Part shown: piece by piece, positions 37,905-48,135 of the stretch
Position numbering within the stretch: the first letter of the stretch is position 1
How the letters are laid out: every line of letters begins with the position of its first letter
The notes under the pieces: generated by a model
Told to the model about the DNA's origin: nothing
The model's database searches: none
The model's input: only the letters and a program-made list of their open reading frames with translations
Source of the DNA: Gemelliphila asaccharolytica
GTDB lineage: Bacteria > Bacillota > Bacilli > Staphylococcales > Gemellaceae
Assembly (NCBI RefSeq): GCF_001553005.1
Contig: NZ_KQ959861.1
Span: 62,001 to 126,000, forward strand
DNA length: 64,000 bases
Direction: 5' to 3'
Position numbers and translations under genes: made by a program

Positions 37905-38645
37905 TTATTTCGTTTTCAACCAATCATATCCTTCTTTTTCCAATTTTAATGCAAGTTCAGGTCCTCCAGATTTTACTATTTTGCCATCCATTAACACATG
38001 AACATAATCTGGTTTAATATAATTAAGCAATCTTTGATAATGTGTAATAATTAAAAATGCAGTATCTTCTTCGTCTTTCATTTTATTAACACCTTTAGAT
38101 ACAATTTTAAGTGCATCAATATCCAATCCTGAATCTATTTCATCTAAAATTGAAAATTTAGGTTTTATCATCATCATTTGAAGGATTTCATTTCTTTTTT
38201 TTTCGCCTCCAGAAAATCCTTCATTTACGTATCTTTGTGACATCTTCAAATTCATTTCTAAAAATTTCATAGTTTCATCTAATTTTTTAACATATGATAA
38301 TAAAGGTATATTTACTTTGTTTTTAGAATTTATTGCTGTTTTTATCAACTCTGAATTTGTGATACCTGGAATTTCTGAAGGATATTGCATAGCTAAAAAT
38401 AATCCCTCTCTTGCTCTTTCATCAACTGTCATATCTAAAATTTCTTTATCATCTAATTTTATATTTCCTTTTAAAATATTATATTTAGGATCTCCCATGA
38501 TTGCAGATGCTAACGTTGACTTACCTGCACCATTTGGTCCCATAATAGCGTGAATTTCACCTGAGTTTATTTTTAAATTTAAATCATTTAATATTTTTTT
38601 ATTGTTAATAGAAACATTTAAATTAGTTATATTAAGTGTAGACAT
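37905..38645 (-). CDS. sufC: Fe-S assembly ATPase SufC
   Basis: SufC (246 residues) is the ABC-type ATPase of the SufBCD scaffold. Walker A is GPNGAGKST near 37-45, the signature FSGGEKKRNEI near 148 and Walker B SILDEIDSGLD near 170; SufC proteins characteristically have this E-x-D-S-G-L-D form. It is the first gene of the operon, with AAGGAGGA before its ATG and an extended -10 promoter overlapping a palindrome about 25 nt upstream. Confidence 0.97.
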   Translation of the reverse strand: MSTLNITNLNVSINNKKILNDLNLKINSGEIHAIMGPNGAGKSTLASAIMGDPKYNILKGNIKLDDKEILDMTVDERAREGLFLAMQYPSEIPGITNSELIKTAINSKNKVNIPLLSYVKKLDETMKFLEMNLKMSQRYVNEGFSGGEKKRNEILQMMMIKPKFSILDEIDSGLDIDALKIVSKGVNKMKDEEDTAFLIITHYQRLLNYIKPDYVHVLMDGKIVKSGGPELALKLEKEGYDWLKTK

Positions 38646-38668
38646 AAATTCCTCCTTCTATATTAACA

Positions 38669-38683
38669 ATTATATCATGATAT
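38669..38683 (-). promoter_or_regulatory. suf promoter with overlapping 12-bp palindrome
   Basis: On the - strand an extended -10, TGATATAAT (38669-38677), lies 24 nt before sufC, which predicts a very short leader. It overlaps the perfect palindrome ATATCATGATAT (38672-38683), a possible operator for an iron, oxidative-stress or Fe-S-sensing repressor. Confidence 0.5.
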
Positions 38684-38786
38684 TTATTTTTTATCATTAA
38701 AAGTCGCCCACAATTTAAAGAAAGTTCATAGTTTATGAAAAACCTATATAACAAGATTTTTTTATTTTTTATAAAAACAAATATAA

Positions 38787-38829
38787 AAAAATCAACAACA
38801 AAACAAGTATATTTTTGTTGTTGATTTTT
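38787..38829 (-). terminator. ackA terminator
   Basis: Arms 38787-38803 and 38813-38829 form a perfect 17-bp stem built around TCAACAACAAAA, with a 9-nt loop and A/T flanks that give U tracts in both directions. It ends the ackA transcript and isolates the suf promoter. Confidence 0.85.
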
Positions 38830-38957
38830 CTTTTTTTATTTTTTAAATTTTAAGCTAGTTTTCTCTCTAAATCGTTTATCAACGATTATATCGTACAATT
38901 TTTTTAAAAAAATAATTTGTTAATAATTATATTGTATAATTATTTTTATTTATTTTC
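38830..38957. repeat. ackA 3' untranslated region with imperfect direct repeat
   Basis: There are 128 nt of non-coding DNA between the terminator stem and the ackA stop. It holds two imperfect 22-nt direct repeats (38879-38900 and 38920-38941; 17 of 22 identical, all five differences transitions). No gene is visible. Confidence 0.4.
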
Positions 38958-40142
38958 TTATTTATTTGACAATTCGAACGTATCTTTTGCTATCATTAAT
39001 TCTTCATCTGTAGGAATAACAAATGCTTTTACTTTTGATGTAGGTTTTGTTATTTCTGCAATTTTTCCTCTCACATCATTAGCTTTTTTATCAAATTCAA
39101 TTCCTAAAAATGAAAGATCTTCTAGTACTTCTTCACGTACCCAAGAAGCATTTTCACCTACTCCTGCTGTAAACACAATAACATCTACACCATTCATTAG
39201 TGCCGCATATGATCCTATATATTCTTTAATTCTAGTTAAATAAACATCTATTGCTTCTGTTGATCTTGAATCTTTATATCTCAAGTCTTCAACATCTCTT
39301 AGGTCTGAAGAAACACATGAAAGTCCTTTTAATCCTGATTCTTTATTAAATATATGTATTATTTCATCTAGAGATAATCCTGTTTTAAGAGAAATGTATG
39401 GGATAGTAGCTGGATCTATATCCCCTGTTCTAGTTCCCATAACAAGTCCAGAAAGTGGTGTGAATCCCATAGATGTATCTAATGATTTTCCATCTTTTAT
39501 AGCACAAACAGATGCCCCATTACCTATATGACATGAAATAATTTTTAAATCTTTTTTATTTCCTAAAATTTTTGTAACAGCCTTAGCTATATATCTATGA
39601 CTAGTACCGTGTGCTCCATACTTTCTAACCCCATATTTTTCGTATAATTCTCTAGGAATTGCATACATATATGTAGATTTTGGCATTGATTGATGGAAAG
39701 CAGTATCAAAAGTTAAAACATTTGGCACTCCCGGTAAAGCTTTTTGAAAAGCTTTTACTCCCATTATATTAGCAGGATTATGTAATGGAGCTAAATCTTC
39801 AATTGAGTCAAGTTTTTTTAACACTTCATCCGTAACTAAAACAGATGAATCATAAAATTCACCACCATGTACAACTCTATGTCCTACACCTTCTATTTCA
39901 TTTGTATTTTCTACTATTTTAAGTTCTGTTAATTTTTTTAATAATCTATCTATTGCAAAATTATGATTTGGAATATCTAATTCTTCTTTTATTTTTTTGT
40001 CACCAAATTTAATTGTAAATATACCGTTATCTATTCCAATTCTTTCTACTAATCCTTTTGCAATTACTTTTTCTTCAGGCATTTCAAATAATTGAAATTT
40101 TAACGATGAACTACCTGAATTAATAGCTAATATCTTTGTCAT
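38958..40142 (-). CDS. ackA: Acetate kinase
   Basis: AckA (394 residues) makes ATP and acetate from acetyl phosphate, the last step of mixed-acid or acetogenic fermentation. Motifs are the N-terminal LAINSGSSSLKFQLF, VGHRVVHGGE, FDTAFHQSMP, YGAHGTSHRYI, CHIGNGASV and MGFTPLSGLVMGTRTGDIDP. The phosphotransacetylase gene is not adjacent. It is a monocistronic gene with its own promoter and terminator. Confidence 0.98.
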   Translation of the reverse strand: MTKILAINSGSSSLKFQLFEMPEEKVIAKGLVERIGIDNGIFTIKFGDKKIKEELDIPNHNFAIDRLLKKLTELKIVENTNEIEGVGHRVVHGGEFYDSSVLVTDEVLKKLDSIEDLAPLHNPANIMGVKAFQKALPGVPNVLTFDTAFHQSMPKSTYMYAIPRELYEKYGVRKYGAHGTSHRYIAKAVTKILGNKKDLKIISCHIGNGASVCAIKDGKSLDTSMGFTPLSGLVMGTRTGDIDPATIPYISLKTGLSLDEIIHIFNKESGLKGLSCVSSDLRDVEDLRYKDSRSTEAIDVYLTRIKEYIGSYAALMNGVDVIVFTAGVGENASWVREEVLEDLSFLGIEFDKKANDVRGKIAEITKPTSKVKAFVIPTDEELMIAKDTFELSNK

Positions 40143-40173
40143 AATATATCTCCTTGTTTTTTTGTCTTTTTTT

Positions 40174-40202
40174 ATTATCTCACTTATTTACAATAAATTC
40201 AA
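40174..40202 (-). promoter_or_regulatory. ackA promoter
   Basis: On the - strand TTGAAT (40197-40202) and GATAAT (40174-40179) are spaced by 17 nt, 32 nt before ackA. Confidence 0.55.
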
Positions 40203-40231
40203 TAAAAAATAATATAAGATTTAATAATTTT

Positions 40232-41992
40232 TCAGACTGATTTTTTTGACAAAACTTTTTTCAATTCTTTCGTTATTTTTAATGGAATTCCTATACTAAC
40301 TAATTTTTCATCTGTTGTATTTAATATGCTTTCTATGCTAGAAAAATTATCATATAAAATTTTTTTTCTTTTTATACCTATACCTTTTATATTGTCAAAT
40401 ACAGAATTATACATAGATTTATTTCTAATATTTCTATGATAAGAAATAGCAAATCTATGAACTTCTTCTTGTATATTTTCTAAAAATAAAAATTCTTCTA
40501 AATTTTTTTTAATTTTTATTTTTTCAAATTCATCAGTTATAATATGGTCGGTTTTGTGTTTTTTATTTTTTACTAATCCTATTATTTTTATATTTAATTT
40601 TAGTTTTTTGTGAATTACTTCTATAGCTCCTTTAACATGCTGAATTCCTCCATCAACAATAATAAGATCTGGTAAATTAAATTCTTTTTTTCTATATTCT
40701 TTATATAAAACATTTTTTAATGTAAAAACATCATCTATGTAATTATTTTGTATCCTATATTTTTTATATCCATTTTTATTTTTTTCACCATCTATATAAT
40801 TAACTTTTGCTGAAACAGCATTTTGACCTAAAATGTTCGAATTATCAAACATATCTATACTCTTTGCATATCCAATATTTAAAATATTAGATACTTTTTC
40901 TACAATTTTTTTATTTTTTTTATGTTTTTCTTGTATTTTTATTAAATTATTTTCTAAAAATTTTTTAGAATTTATTTCTATATTTTTTATTATTTTTTTA
41001 TTTGTGCCTCTCTTAGGAGAAATAATTTCTGTTTTTAATATATCTTCTAAAAATTTATTATTTACGCCTTTTATATATATTTTTTTGGGTTTTTTATTCT
41101 TTGTATAATATTGTACTAAATATAAATATATTAACTCTTTATAATCATCATAGACATCAAAATATTCTACTTTTCTTTCTATTATACTTCCAAATCTGTA
41201 TAAAAAAATTTGAATACATATATAATGTTCATTTAAATAATAGCCCACATAATCTCTATCTTCTTTAGTTTTCAAATAAATTGTTTGATTTTCTAAAGAT
41301 ATATTAATTAATTTTATCAATTCATAATTTCTCTGGGCTTCTTCAAAATTTAATTTTTTAACATTATTTTTAATTTTTTCATTTAATATTTTTAGAACAC
41401 TTTCTTTGTTGCCGTTTAAAAATTTTTCTATTTTTTTTATATTTAAATTATATTCTTCTCTAGATATATTTTTAGCACAAGGGCCTATACATTCGTTAAT
41501 TTGGTAGTATAAGCAAGGTCTTTTAGCTATAGGATTACATCGCCTTAAAGGAAATAATTTATATATAATATCTTTCAATATATTAGCAGAATTATTATTT
41601 TGATATGGACCAAAATACAAATTTTTTGAATTATAATTAAACTTTTTAGAAATGATAACCCTTGGATTATCTTCATTAGTTATAACTATATAGGGTAATC
41701 TCTTGTCATCTTTTAATTTTATATTATAATATGGTTTATATTTTTTTATTAATTTATTTTCTAAAAATAAAGCTTCTTTTTCTGATGAGACAACTATATA
41801 TTGAATATCTTTTATATTTTCTACAAGTTTTTTAGTTTTTACATTAACATTATCATTAAAATAAGAATAGATACGTTTTTTTATGTTTTTTGCTTTTCCT
41901 ATATATATGATTTTATTATTTTGATCTAAATATAAATAACATCCAGGATTATTTGGTAGTATTTTTATTTTATTTTTTAATATATCATTCAT
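40232..41992 (-). CDS. uvrC: Excinuclease ABC subunit C
   Basis: UvrC (586 residues) makes both incisions in nucleotide-excision repair. The GIY-YIG nuclease is at the N-terminus (GCYLYLDQNNKIIYIGKAKN, residues 17-36), followed by a Cys-rich stretch (CNPIAKRPCLYYQINECIGPC pattern, four Cys), the UvrB-binding UVR motif near 200-230, an RNase H-like nuclease (MFDNSNILG ... LIIVDGG) and C-terminal helix-hairpin-helices (IKGIGIKRKKIL). Its GAGGA ribosome site is within 15 nt of the terminator of the upstream prkC operon, so its own promoter is not obvious. Confidence 0.96.
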   Translation of the reverse strand: MNDILKNKIKILPNNPGCYLYLDQNNKIIYIGKAKNIKKRIYSYFNDNVNVKTKKLVENIKDIQYIVVSSEKEALFLENKLIKKYKPYYNIKLKDDKRLPYIVITNEDNPRVIISKKFNYNSKNLYFGPYQNNNSANILKDIIYKLFPLRRCNPIAKRPCLYYQINECIGPCAKNISREEYNLNIKKIEKFLNGNKESVLKILNEKIKNNVKKLNFEEAQRNYELIKLINISLENQTIYLKTKEDRDYVGYYLNEHYICIQIFLYRFGSIIERKVEYFDVYDDYKELIYLYLVQYYTKNKKPKKIYIKGVNNKFLEDILKTEIISPKRGTNKKIIKNIEINSKKFLENNLIKIQEKHKKNKKIVEKVSNILNIGYAKSIDMFDNSNILGQNAVSAKVNYIDGEKNKNGYKKYRIQNNYIDDVFTLKNVLYKEYRKKEFNLPDLIIVDGGIQHVKGAIEVIHKKLKLNIKIIGLVKNKKHKTDHIITDEFEKIKIKKNLEEFLFLENIQEEVHRFAISYHRNIRNKSMYNSVFDNIKGIGIKRKKILYDNFSSIESILNTTDEKLVSIGIPLKITKELKKVLSKKSV

Positions 41993-42005
41993 TTTTAATC
42001 CTCAT

Positions 42006-42038
42006 AAAAAAAGATAAAGCATTACTCTTTATCTTTTT
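42006..42038 (-). terminator. prkC operon terminator
   Basis: AAAAAGATAAAG (42008-42019) and CTTTATCTTTTT (42027-42038) form a perfect 12-bp stem with a 7-nt loop; the - strand continues in a T run. Confidence 0.85.
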
Positions 42039-42045
42039 AACAATA

Positions 42046-43947
42046 TTATTTTGCTACTACAACAGTTATAGTAGAACCTTTTTTTAGCATTCCTGTATTA
42101 GGATTTTGTGAAATTACAATATTTTTTGAATAATTTGAGTTCTTTTCATAAGAAATTGATAAGTTAATATTATTATCATGTGCCCAATCTTTTATTAATT
42201 TAAAATCTTGATTAGAAAAATTTTTAACATTAACTGAAGATTTATTTGGATCTTCTCCTTTTGATAAAGTTACTGTGACACTGTCCCCTTTTTTTATCTT
42301 AGAATTTTTTTCAGGATTTTGGTCAATTATTTGATTTTGTTTATATTCTGAATTATATTCACTGCTTCCAACTTTAATTTGAATACCTAGTTTTTCAGCA
42401 ATTACATAGGCATCATTCAAATCTTTTCCTACAAAATTAGGAACTGATATTGCTTTAGATCCTGTAGATATTTTTATTATCAGATTTGTTTTTTTAGGAG
42501 TAACTTTTTCTCCTGCATCTATACTTTGATGCATGACTTTTCCTTCTTCGTATTCATCAGATTCAGATTTTTCAAACGTAACATTTTTGAACCCGATATC
42601 CTCGACTGATTTTTTTACCTGTTCCTCTGTCATACCTACATAATTCGGCATAGAAATTGTATTTCTTCCCGATGAAACTTTTACATTAATTTCTGTCCCT
42701 TTTTTAACTTTTTTACCAGCCGCTGGATCACTACTTATAATTTCATTTTCATCCACATCATCACTAGGTGTCTCTGTTACCTCTCCTAATTTCAAATCTA
42801 ATTTTTTAAGTTTTTTTTCAGCTTCTTCTACTGTCATATTTTTCAAATCTGGAACTAATATATTAGATTTCAAATAATAATTATATGAAAAATAACTTAA
42901 TATAGCAATTAATAAAAGTATTATTATAGATAATGAAACTTTTGCTTTTTTAGAAAGCCGTTTTTTATTTGCATTTTTATTTTTTTTAATATTATCATTT
43001 TCATTTTGTTTTCTTAATAGATTTTGATTATCCTCATCATCTAAATTCATATTTTTAATGGAAGTTTTTTCATATGAATCACTATCATTTTCTAAACTAT
43101 CAAAACCAAAATATGAATTTTCATTTATTCTATCTGCATTTAAACAAGTTTCTAAATCATTTTTTAATTCTTTACTACTAATATATCTTTCATTTGGATT
43201 TTTCATTGTAGCTTTTTTTATTATATTTTTTACACTTTGAGGAACATCGTTTCTATATTTACTTATTTCTGGTAATGGTTCTCTTAAATGTTTTAATGCT
43301 ATAGCTACAGGAGACTCACCTTTAAATGGTATTCTACCTGTTATTAGTTCAAACATCAAAATCCCGAATGAATAAATATCACTCTGTGCTGTAGCAACAT
43401 TTCCCCTAGCTTGTTCAGGAGATAAATAATATACTGTTCCTAACATTTGATTAGTTTGAGTTAAAGTAGTATCTCCATAAGCTCTAGATATCCCAAAATC
43501 TGTTATTTTGCAAGTCAAATCCTTTGTCATTAATATATTTTGAGGTTTAATATCTCTATGAATTATTCCATTTTTATGTGCTTCTGATAAACCACTAGCT
43601 ATTTGTGTCATTATATTTATTGCCTTTTCAATAGGAATATTCGGATTTTCTGACATATAATCTTTTAATGTTTGACCCTCTACGTATTCTAATATTAAAT
43701 AGTAGAAATTACCTTCATTTTGCACATCATATATTGATACAATATTTTTATGATATAAAGAAGTTACCGCATTCGCCTCTCTATTAAATCTTTTTATAGC
43801 TTCTTCATCATCAGAATTAATATTAAATGTTTTTACAGCTACTTTTCTATTTAAAATTATATCTTCTGCTAACCAAACGGTAGCCATCCCTCCCGTTCCA
43901 AGATGGGAAATTATTTTATATCTATTGCATATTAATTTATTTAACAC
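42046..43947 (-). CDS. prkC: PASTA-domain Ser/Thr protein kinase
   Basis: This 633-residue membrane kinase senses muropeptides or lipid II and controls cell-wall synthesis and division. The kinase domain (about 10-270) has VAVK with Lys39, HRDIKPQN at 130-137 and DFGISR at 150-155. An Asn/Lys-rich juxtamembrane region leads to one transmembrane helix (about 338-358) and four extracellular PASTA repeats, each ending in a V-x-V-SSG/STG/SKG-like turn; the fourth lacks its opening Val-Pro. The start is GTG 43947, overlapping the prpC stop by 11 nt. It is the last gene of fmt-rsmB-rlmN-prpC-prkC. Confidence 0.96.
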   Translation of the reverse strand: MLNKLICNRYKIISHLGTGGMATVWLAEDIILNRKVAVKTFNINSDDEEAIKRFNREANAVTSLYHKNIVSIYDVQNEGNFYYLILEYVEGQTLKDYMSENPNIPIEKAINIMTQIASGLSEAHKNGIIHRDIKPQNILMTKDLTCKITDFGISRAYGDTTLTQTNQMLGTVYYLSPEQARGNVATAQSDIYSFGILMFELITGRIPFKGESPVAIALKHLREPLPEISKYRNDVPQSVKNIIKKATMKNPNERYISSKELKNDLETCLNADRINENSYFGFDSLENDSDSYEKTSIKNMNLDDEDNQNLLRKQNENDNIKKNKNANKKRLSKKAKVSLSIIILLLIAILSYFSYNYYLKSNILVPDLKNMTVEEAEKKLKKLDLKLGEVTETPSDDVDENEIISSDPAAGKKVKKGTEINVKVSSGRNTISMPNYVGMTEEQVKKSVEDIGFKNVTFEKSESDEYEEGKVMHQSIDAGEKVTPKKTNLIIKISTGSKAISVPNFVGKDLNDAYVIAEKLGIQIKVGSSEYNSEYKQNQIIDQNPEKNSKIKKGDSVTVTLSKGEDPNKSSVNVKNFSNQDFKLIKDWAHDNNINLSISYEKNSNYSKNIVISQNPNTGMLKKGSTITVVVAK

Positions 43948-44680
43948 CTTCTACACCTCTTAAAAATTTAAATAAAGAAATAGAAATATTATCTACTCCT
44001 CCTTTTTCATTTGCCAATTTTATAAGTTTTTCAACCGCTATCTTTAATTCATTTTTGTATATTATATCTACAATTTCTTTCTTTGATAACATAGTAGTTA
44101 AACCATCAGAACAATTTATTATATATTCAAATCTATCTATTTCATTTTTGTAATGAATTTTTATATTTTCTGAAACTCCTAAAGCTTGAGTCAAAAAATG
44201 TTTTTTAGGGTGTTTACTTGCTTCATATTCAGTAATTGCTCCAGCATTTAAAAGTACTCCTACAAAAGAATCATCACTACTTAAAAGTTCAATATTTCTA
44301 TCAACTATTCCAAAAGACAAACTATCTCCTACATTTGCTGTAAATATTTTTTTGTCATATATTACAGTTATTAAAATAGTAGTACCCATTTGTATATTAC
44401 TTTTAATTGACTTATCTAATATCTCATCATTAAAATGGTTTATTTTTTCTAAAACCCAAGTTTTCATATTTTCATAGCTAGAAAATTTAGTATTTACCCA
44501 TAATTTTGATAACTTTTTTGTAATATAATTGCTTGAAAAAAGTGAATTATCATGGCTACTAACACCATCACATATTACACTTAAAATATATCCTTGACTA
44601 TTTTTTTTTACAATAATAGCATCCTCATTTTTTTGTTTTTTCAAACCTATATTATTACTATAAAAATATGCTACTGACAT
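43937..44680 (-). CDS. prpC: PP2C-type Ser/Thr protein phosphatase
   Basis: This 247-residue metal-dependent phosphatase reverses PrkC phosphorylation. Metal ligands are in [18 protein letters not shown] (a small divergence from the usual DGMGGH), [19 protein letters not shown] and the closing GGVDNISI. I chose ATG 44680; the frame opens 15 nt earlier at TTG, but the GTG-GTG-GTG codons there read as the GGTGG ribosome site. The gene overlaps rlmN by 23 nt and prkC by 11 nt, so the kinase and phosphatase are made together. Confidence 0.94.
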   Translation of the reverse strand: MSVAYFYSNNIGLKKQKNEDAIIVKKNSQGYILSVICDGVSSHDNSLFSSNYITKKLSKLWVNTKFSSYENMKTWVLEKINHFNDEILDKSIKSNIQMGTTILITVIYDKKIFTANVGDSLSFGIVDRNIELLSSDDSFVGVLLNAGAITEYEASKHPKKHFLTQALGVSENIKIHYKNEIDRFEYIINCSDGLTTMLSKKEIVDIIYKNELKIAVEKLIKLANEKGGVDNISISLFKFLRGVEGVK

Positions 44681-45791
44681 TTTCACCACCACCAATAATT
44701 TCTTTTTTTCTTTCTTTAGCTCTTAATTGACCGCATGCTGCATCAATGTCATCACCTTGTGTTCTTCTTATCGTAACATTAACATTATTTTTTTTCAAGA
44801 TATTTTTAAATTTTAGAATATTTTCTTTAGTAGTTCGAACATAACCTCTCTCTGGAACATAATTTATAGGAATTAAATTGACATGACAATTCAATCCTTT
44901 AATTAATTTTGCTAAAAGATAAGCATGTTCGGGCTTATCATTTACTCTTCCCATTAAACCATATTCAAATGTTATTCTTCTATTTGTAACTTTTTGATAA
45001 TATTTTATTGCTGTCATTAATTTTTCAATACTATACGCCTTATTTATCGGCATAATTTTACTTCTTATTTCATCATTAGGTGCATGGAGCGATATTGCAA
45101 AATTTATTTGTGTATTTTCATTTGCAAATTCATATATTTTAGGGACAATTCCTGAAGTTGAAACAGTTATATGTCTTGCTCCTATATTAAATGAAAAAGG
45201 AGAATTAATTATTCTAATAAAATCCATCATTTCAGTATAATTTTCAAAAGGTTCTCCTATTCCCATAATAACTACACTAGATATTTTTTCATGAGTCTTA
45301 TCAAGTTCTTGTTGTACCTTTAACACTTGAGAAACAATTTCTCCTGCTTCCAAATTTCTTTTAAGGCCCCCTAAGGACGAAGCACAAAAAGTACAACCAA
45401 TTCTGCATCCTATTTGAGTTGTTACACATAGAGAATTACCATATTTATTTTTCATAAGAACACTCTCTATAGTATATTTATCTTGAAGTTGAAATAAAAA
45501 TTTTATAGTCCCATCTCTTGAGGTTTGTTTTACAAGTGTCTTAAGCGTTGTAATTGTAAAATCTTCTTTTAGCTTTAAAATTAAGTTTTTTGGTATATTT
45601 GTTATATTATCAAAATTTTTAATTTTTTTATTATAAAGAAAATCAAATATTTGTTTTGCTCTATATTTTTTTTCTCCAATAGACAAAATATATTCTTCAA
45701 GTTGATCTATTCTTAGAGAATATATAGACATCTTATCAAAATTTTTAATCCAATGATTTTTATTATATTTTTTGAACTCTGAAAGCTTCAT
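44658..45791 (-). CDS. rlmN: Dual-specificity RNA methyltransferase RlmN
   Basis: RlmN (377 residues) is a radical-SAM enzyme that methylates A2503 of 23S rRNA and A37 of some tRNAs. The cluster motif is CRIGCTFC (C-x3-C-x2-C), followed by [13 protein letters not shown]. The methyl-carrying Cys is in IDAACGQLR near the C-terminus. The start at ATG 45791 has AAAGGAG 4 nt away and overlaps the rsmB stop as TAATG; a later Met at 45731 matches the usual family N-terminus but has no ribosome site. Confidence 0.96.
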   Translation of the reverse strand: MKLSEFKKYNKNHWIKNFDKMSIYSLRIDQLEEYILSIGEKKYRAKQIFDFLYNKKIKNFDNITNIPKNLILKLKEDFTITTLKTLVKQTSRDGTIKFLFQLQDKYTIESVLMKNKYGNSLCVTTQIGCRIGCTFCASSLGGLKRNLEAGEIVSQVLKVQQELDKTHEKISSVVIMGIGEPFENYTEMMDFIRIINSPFSFNIGARHITVSTSGIVPKIYEFANENTQINFAISLHAPNDEIRSKIMPINKAYSIEKLMTAIKYYQKVTNRRITFEYGLMGRVNDKPEHAYLLAKLIKGLNCHVNLIPINYVPERGYVRTTKENILKFKNILKKNNVNVTIRRTQGDDIDAACGQLRAKERKKEIIGGGENVSSIFL

Positions 45792-47122
45792 TATACTCCT
45801 TTTTTTCTTAATTTACATATGAAAAATCCATCACATTCATACTCATCTGGAAGAATTTTAATCATTCCTTTTTTATATTCTTTTATTATACTATTATCTA
45901 TTGAAATTTTTTCTAATACAAAATTATTATTTTTTTTCAAAAACTTTTTAATATTATCTTCATTTTCTTTGTTATCTATAGTGCATGTTGAATAAATTAA
46001 AATACCATTTTCTTTCAAATATTTTTTTGAATTTTCTAAGATGCTTAACTGTGTTTTTCTTATTTGATTTATGTAGTTAGTGTTTATTTTATATTTTATT
46101 TCAGGTTTATTTTTTATAACTCCTATTCCAGAACAAGGAACATCACAAATAATAATGTCAAATTTTTCTTTGTACTCATCTTTGTAAATAGTAGCATCTT
46201 GTTTAAAAACTTTGATATTTTTAATATCTAATTTTTTGGCATTATCCTCTATTAAACTTATTTTATGTTCATGCTTATCGCATGAGTAGACTATAGAATT
46301 AGGATAAAGTGTTGCAATATGTAATGATTTACCCCCAGGAGCAGCACAAGTATCCAATATTTTATAATTTATTTTTTTATTTTCTCCTATAGAATGAGCT
46401 ACTAATGAACTTGACTCTCCCTGAAATATGTAATTTCCTAAGTTGAATTTTTCATCATTACTTATTATATTTTTTAATAAAAGGTTATCGGGAGATATAT
46501 TGCTATGTACAGCTTCTATTTTTTTATTTTCAAAATACTGTTTTAATTCTTTAACATTGTTTTTAATTAAATTAACTCTTATAGAATTTTTACTTTTATT
46601 GTTAAATGATAAAATAATTTTTCTAGTTTTTTCTGTGCCATATTCTTTTTTTAAAATATAAAATAAATCTTTAGGACAGGAATTTTCTATCATGAATTTT
46701 TCTTCATCATTTTTAAAATTAATATTATTAGCATTAAAATTTTTTATTATATTTCTTAAAAGTGCGTTAACAAATGAACTGGAAAATTTACCGTCTATTT
46801 CTTTAGAAATTATAACAGCTTCATTTACAATAGCATAATTAGGTGTTCTATTCATAAACAATATTTGATATAAAGACATTAATAATATAACTTTTATTTT
46901 ATTTTTAGTTTTTGATTTAGAAAAACATTTTATTATGTACTCTAAATACAATTTATTTTTTATAGTACCATACACTACTTCTGTTATAAATTTTTTATCT
47001 TTAATATCTATAATATTATTTTTTTTATAAAAATTATTTAATGTTATATTACTAAAAGCATCATCGGAAAATATTTTTAATAAAATTTCATAAATATAAA
47101 ATCTTGTACGGTTCTTAATCAT
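45791..47122 (-). CDS. rsmB: 16S rRNA (cytosine-967 C5)-methyltransferase RsmB
   Basis: RsmB (443 residues) has an N-terminal NusB-like RNA-binding domain (ALLRNIIKN pattern, near 130) and a Rossmann SAM domain with [14 protein letters not shown], then the catalytic [15 protein letters not shown] and [12 protein letters not shown] cysteines. I chose ATG 47122: it has TTGGAG 8 nt upstream and overlaps the fmt stop as ATGATTAA, while the in-frame ATG 47149 has no ribosome site. fmt-rsmB is the standard order. Confidence 0.95.
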   Translation of the reverse strand: MIKNRTRFYIYEILLKIFSDDAFSNITLNNFYKKNNIIDIKDKKFITEVVYGTIKNKLYLEYIIKCFSKSKTKNKIKVILLMSLYQILFMNRTPNYAIVNEAVIISKEIDGKFSSSFVNALLRNIIKNFNANNINFKNDEEKFMIENSCPKDLFYILKKEYGTEKTRKIILSFNNKSKNSIRVNLIKNNVKELKQYFENKKIEAVHSNISPDNLLLKNIISNDEKFNLGNYIFQGESSSLVAHSIGENKKINYKILDTCAAPGGKSLHIATLYPNSIVYSCDKHEHKISLIEDNAKKLDIKNIKVFKQDATIYKDEYKEKFDIIICDVPCSGIGVIKNKPEIKYKINTNYINQIRKTQLSILENSKKYLKENGILIYSTCTIDNKENEDNIKKFLKKNNNFVLEKISIDNSIIKEYKKGMIKILPDEYECDGFFICKLRKKGV

Positions 47123-48068
47123 TATTTTCTCCAAGAATAATTCCTTCATAATTTCTACTATTAATAAAATTATTTATGCACATTCTTTTTTTACCAGATA
47201 TCTGTACTTCTTTAAGTTTTAATGTTGTATTTTCTCCACATTTTACTAATAAATATTGTTTATTTTGTTGTATTATAGTCCCTGGTTTTACATTACTATA
47301 ATCTATTTCTCCAATTATTGATTTATATATTTTAAATATTTTGTTATTCAAATAAGTGTATGCTCCTGGAACAGAATCTAATGATCTTATTTTGTTAAAT
47401 ATTATCCTAGAATTATCATTCCAATCTATTTTTTCATCATGTCTAGTTATGTTATAAGCAAAGCACACTTCATTTTCATTTTGTTTAATTGGATTTATAG
47501 TATTATTAAAAATTTTAGGTAATGTGTCCTTTAGTAAATTTTTTCCCAAATTAGATAATTTTTCATATAATGAATCATAGTTCATATCATCAGTAATTTC
47601 AATTTCTTTTTGTTCTATTATATCTCCTGCATCTAATTTGTTTATCATATACATTATAGTAATACCTGTTTTTTTATAATCATTCATGAGTGCATATTGA
47701 ATTGGAGCTCCCCCTCTTAACATAGGTAATAATGAGGCATGAACATTAATAGCTTTATATTTTGGAATATTTAATATACTATCAGGAACTATCTGTCCAT
47801 ATGCAGCCGTAATTATTATATCTGGATTTATTTTTTTTACTTCATCTAATACTTTAGAATCAGAGTATATTTTAACTGGCTGAATTACTTTTATATTGTA
47901 CTTTTCTGCTAAAATTTTAATAGGAGATGGAGTTAATATTTTTTTTCTTCCTACTTTTTTATCTGGTTGAGTTATTACAAGTTCAACATTATAATTTTTT
48001 ATTAACATCTCCAAAATTGGAACAGAAAAATTAGGCGTACCCATAAATATTATTTTTTTATTTTTCAT
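47115..48068 (-). CDS. fmt: Methionyl-tRNA formyltransferase
   Basis: Fmt (317 residues) formylates initiator Met-tRNA with 10-formyl-THF (the Fhs product). The formyltransferase signature HASLLPMLRGGAPIQYALM is present with the catalytic Asn-His-Asp set (INVHAS, and D in KLDAGDI). A C-terminal tRNA-binding OB domain (about 208-310) follows. It opens the five-gene fmt-rsmB-rlmN-prpC-prkC operon. def is not adjacent here. Confidence 0.96.
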   Translation of the reverse strand: MKNKKIIFMGTPNFSVPILEMLIKNYNVELVITQPDKKVGRKKILTPSPIKILAEKYNIKVIQPVKIYSDSKVLDEVKKINPDIIITAAYGQIVPDSILNIPKYKAINVHASLLPMLRGGAPIQYALMNDYKKTGITIMYMINKLDAGDIIEQKEIEITDDMNYDSLYEKLSNLGKNLLKDTLPKIFNNTINPIKQNENEVCFAYNITRHDEKIDWNDNSRIIFNKIRSLDSVPGAYTYLNNKIFKIYKSIIGEIDYSNVKPGTIIQQNKQYLLVKCGENTTLKLKEVQISGKKRMCINNFINSRNYEGIILGENND

Positions 48069-48105
48069 ATAATTCTCCTTATAATAGACAAATAATAAAA
48101 TCTTT

Positions 48106-48134
48106 AAAAAAACTAGAGTAAACTCTAGTTTTTT
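48106..48134 (-). terminator. Lipoprotein gene terminator
   Basis: The arms 48107-48118 and 48123-48134 (core AACTAGAG / CTCTAGTT) form a 12-bp perfect stem with a TAAA loop and a - strand T run, 2 nt past the lipoprotein stop. The fmt promoter must lie in the 38 nt beyond, where TATTAT (48086 region) is seen on the - strand. Confidence 0.85.
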
Positions 48135-48135
48135 A

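Noticed and set aside
38879..38941. Two spaced repeats as a minimal CRISPR array
   Set aside because: Only two imperfect copies, no further units and no cas genes; no CRISPR array is visible anywhere in the window.
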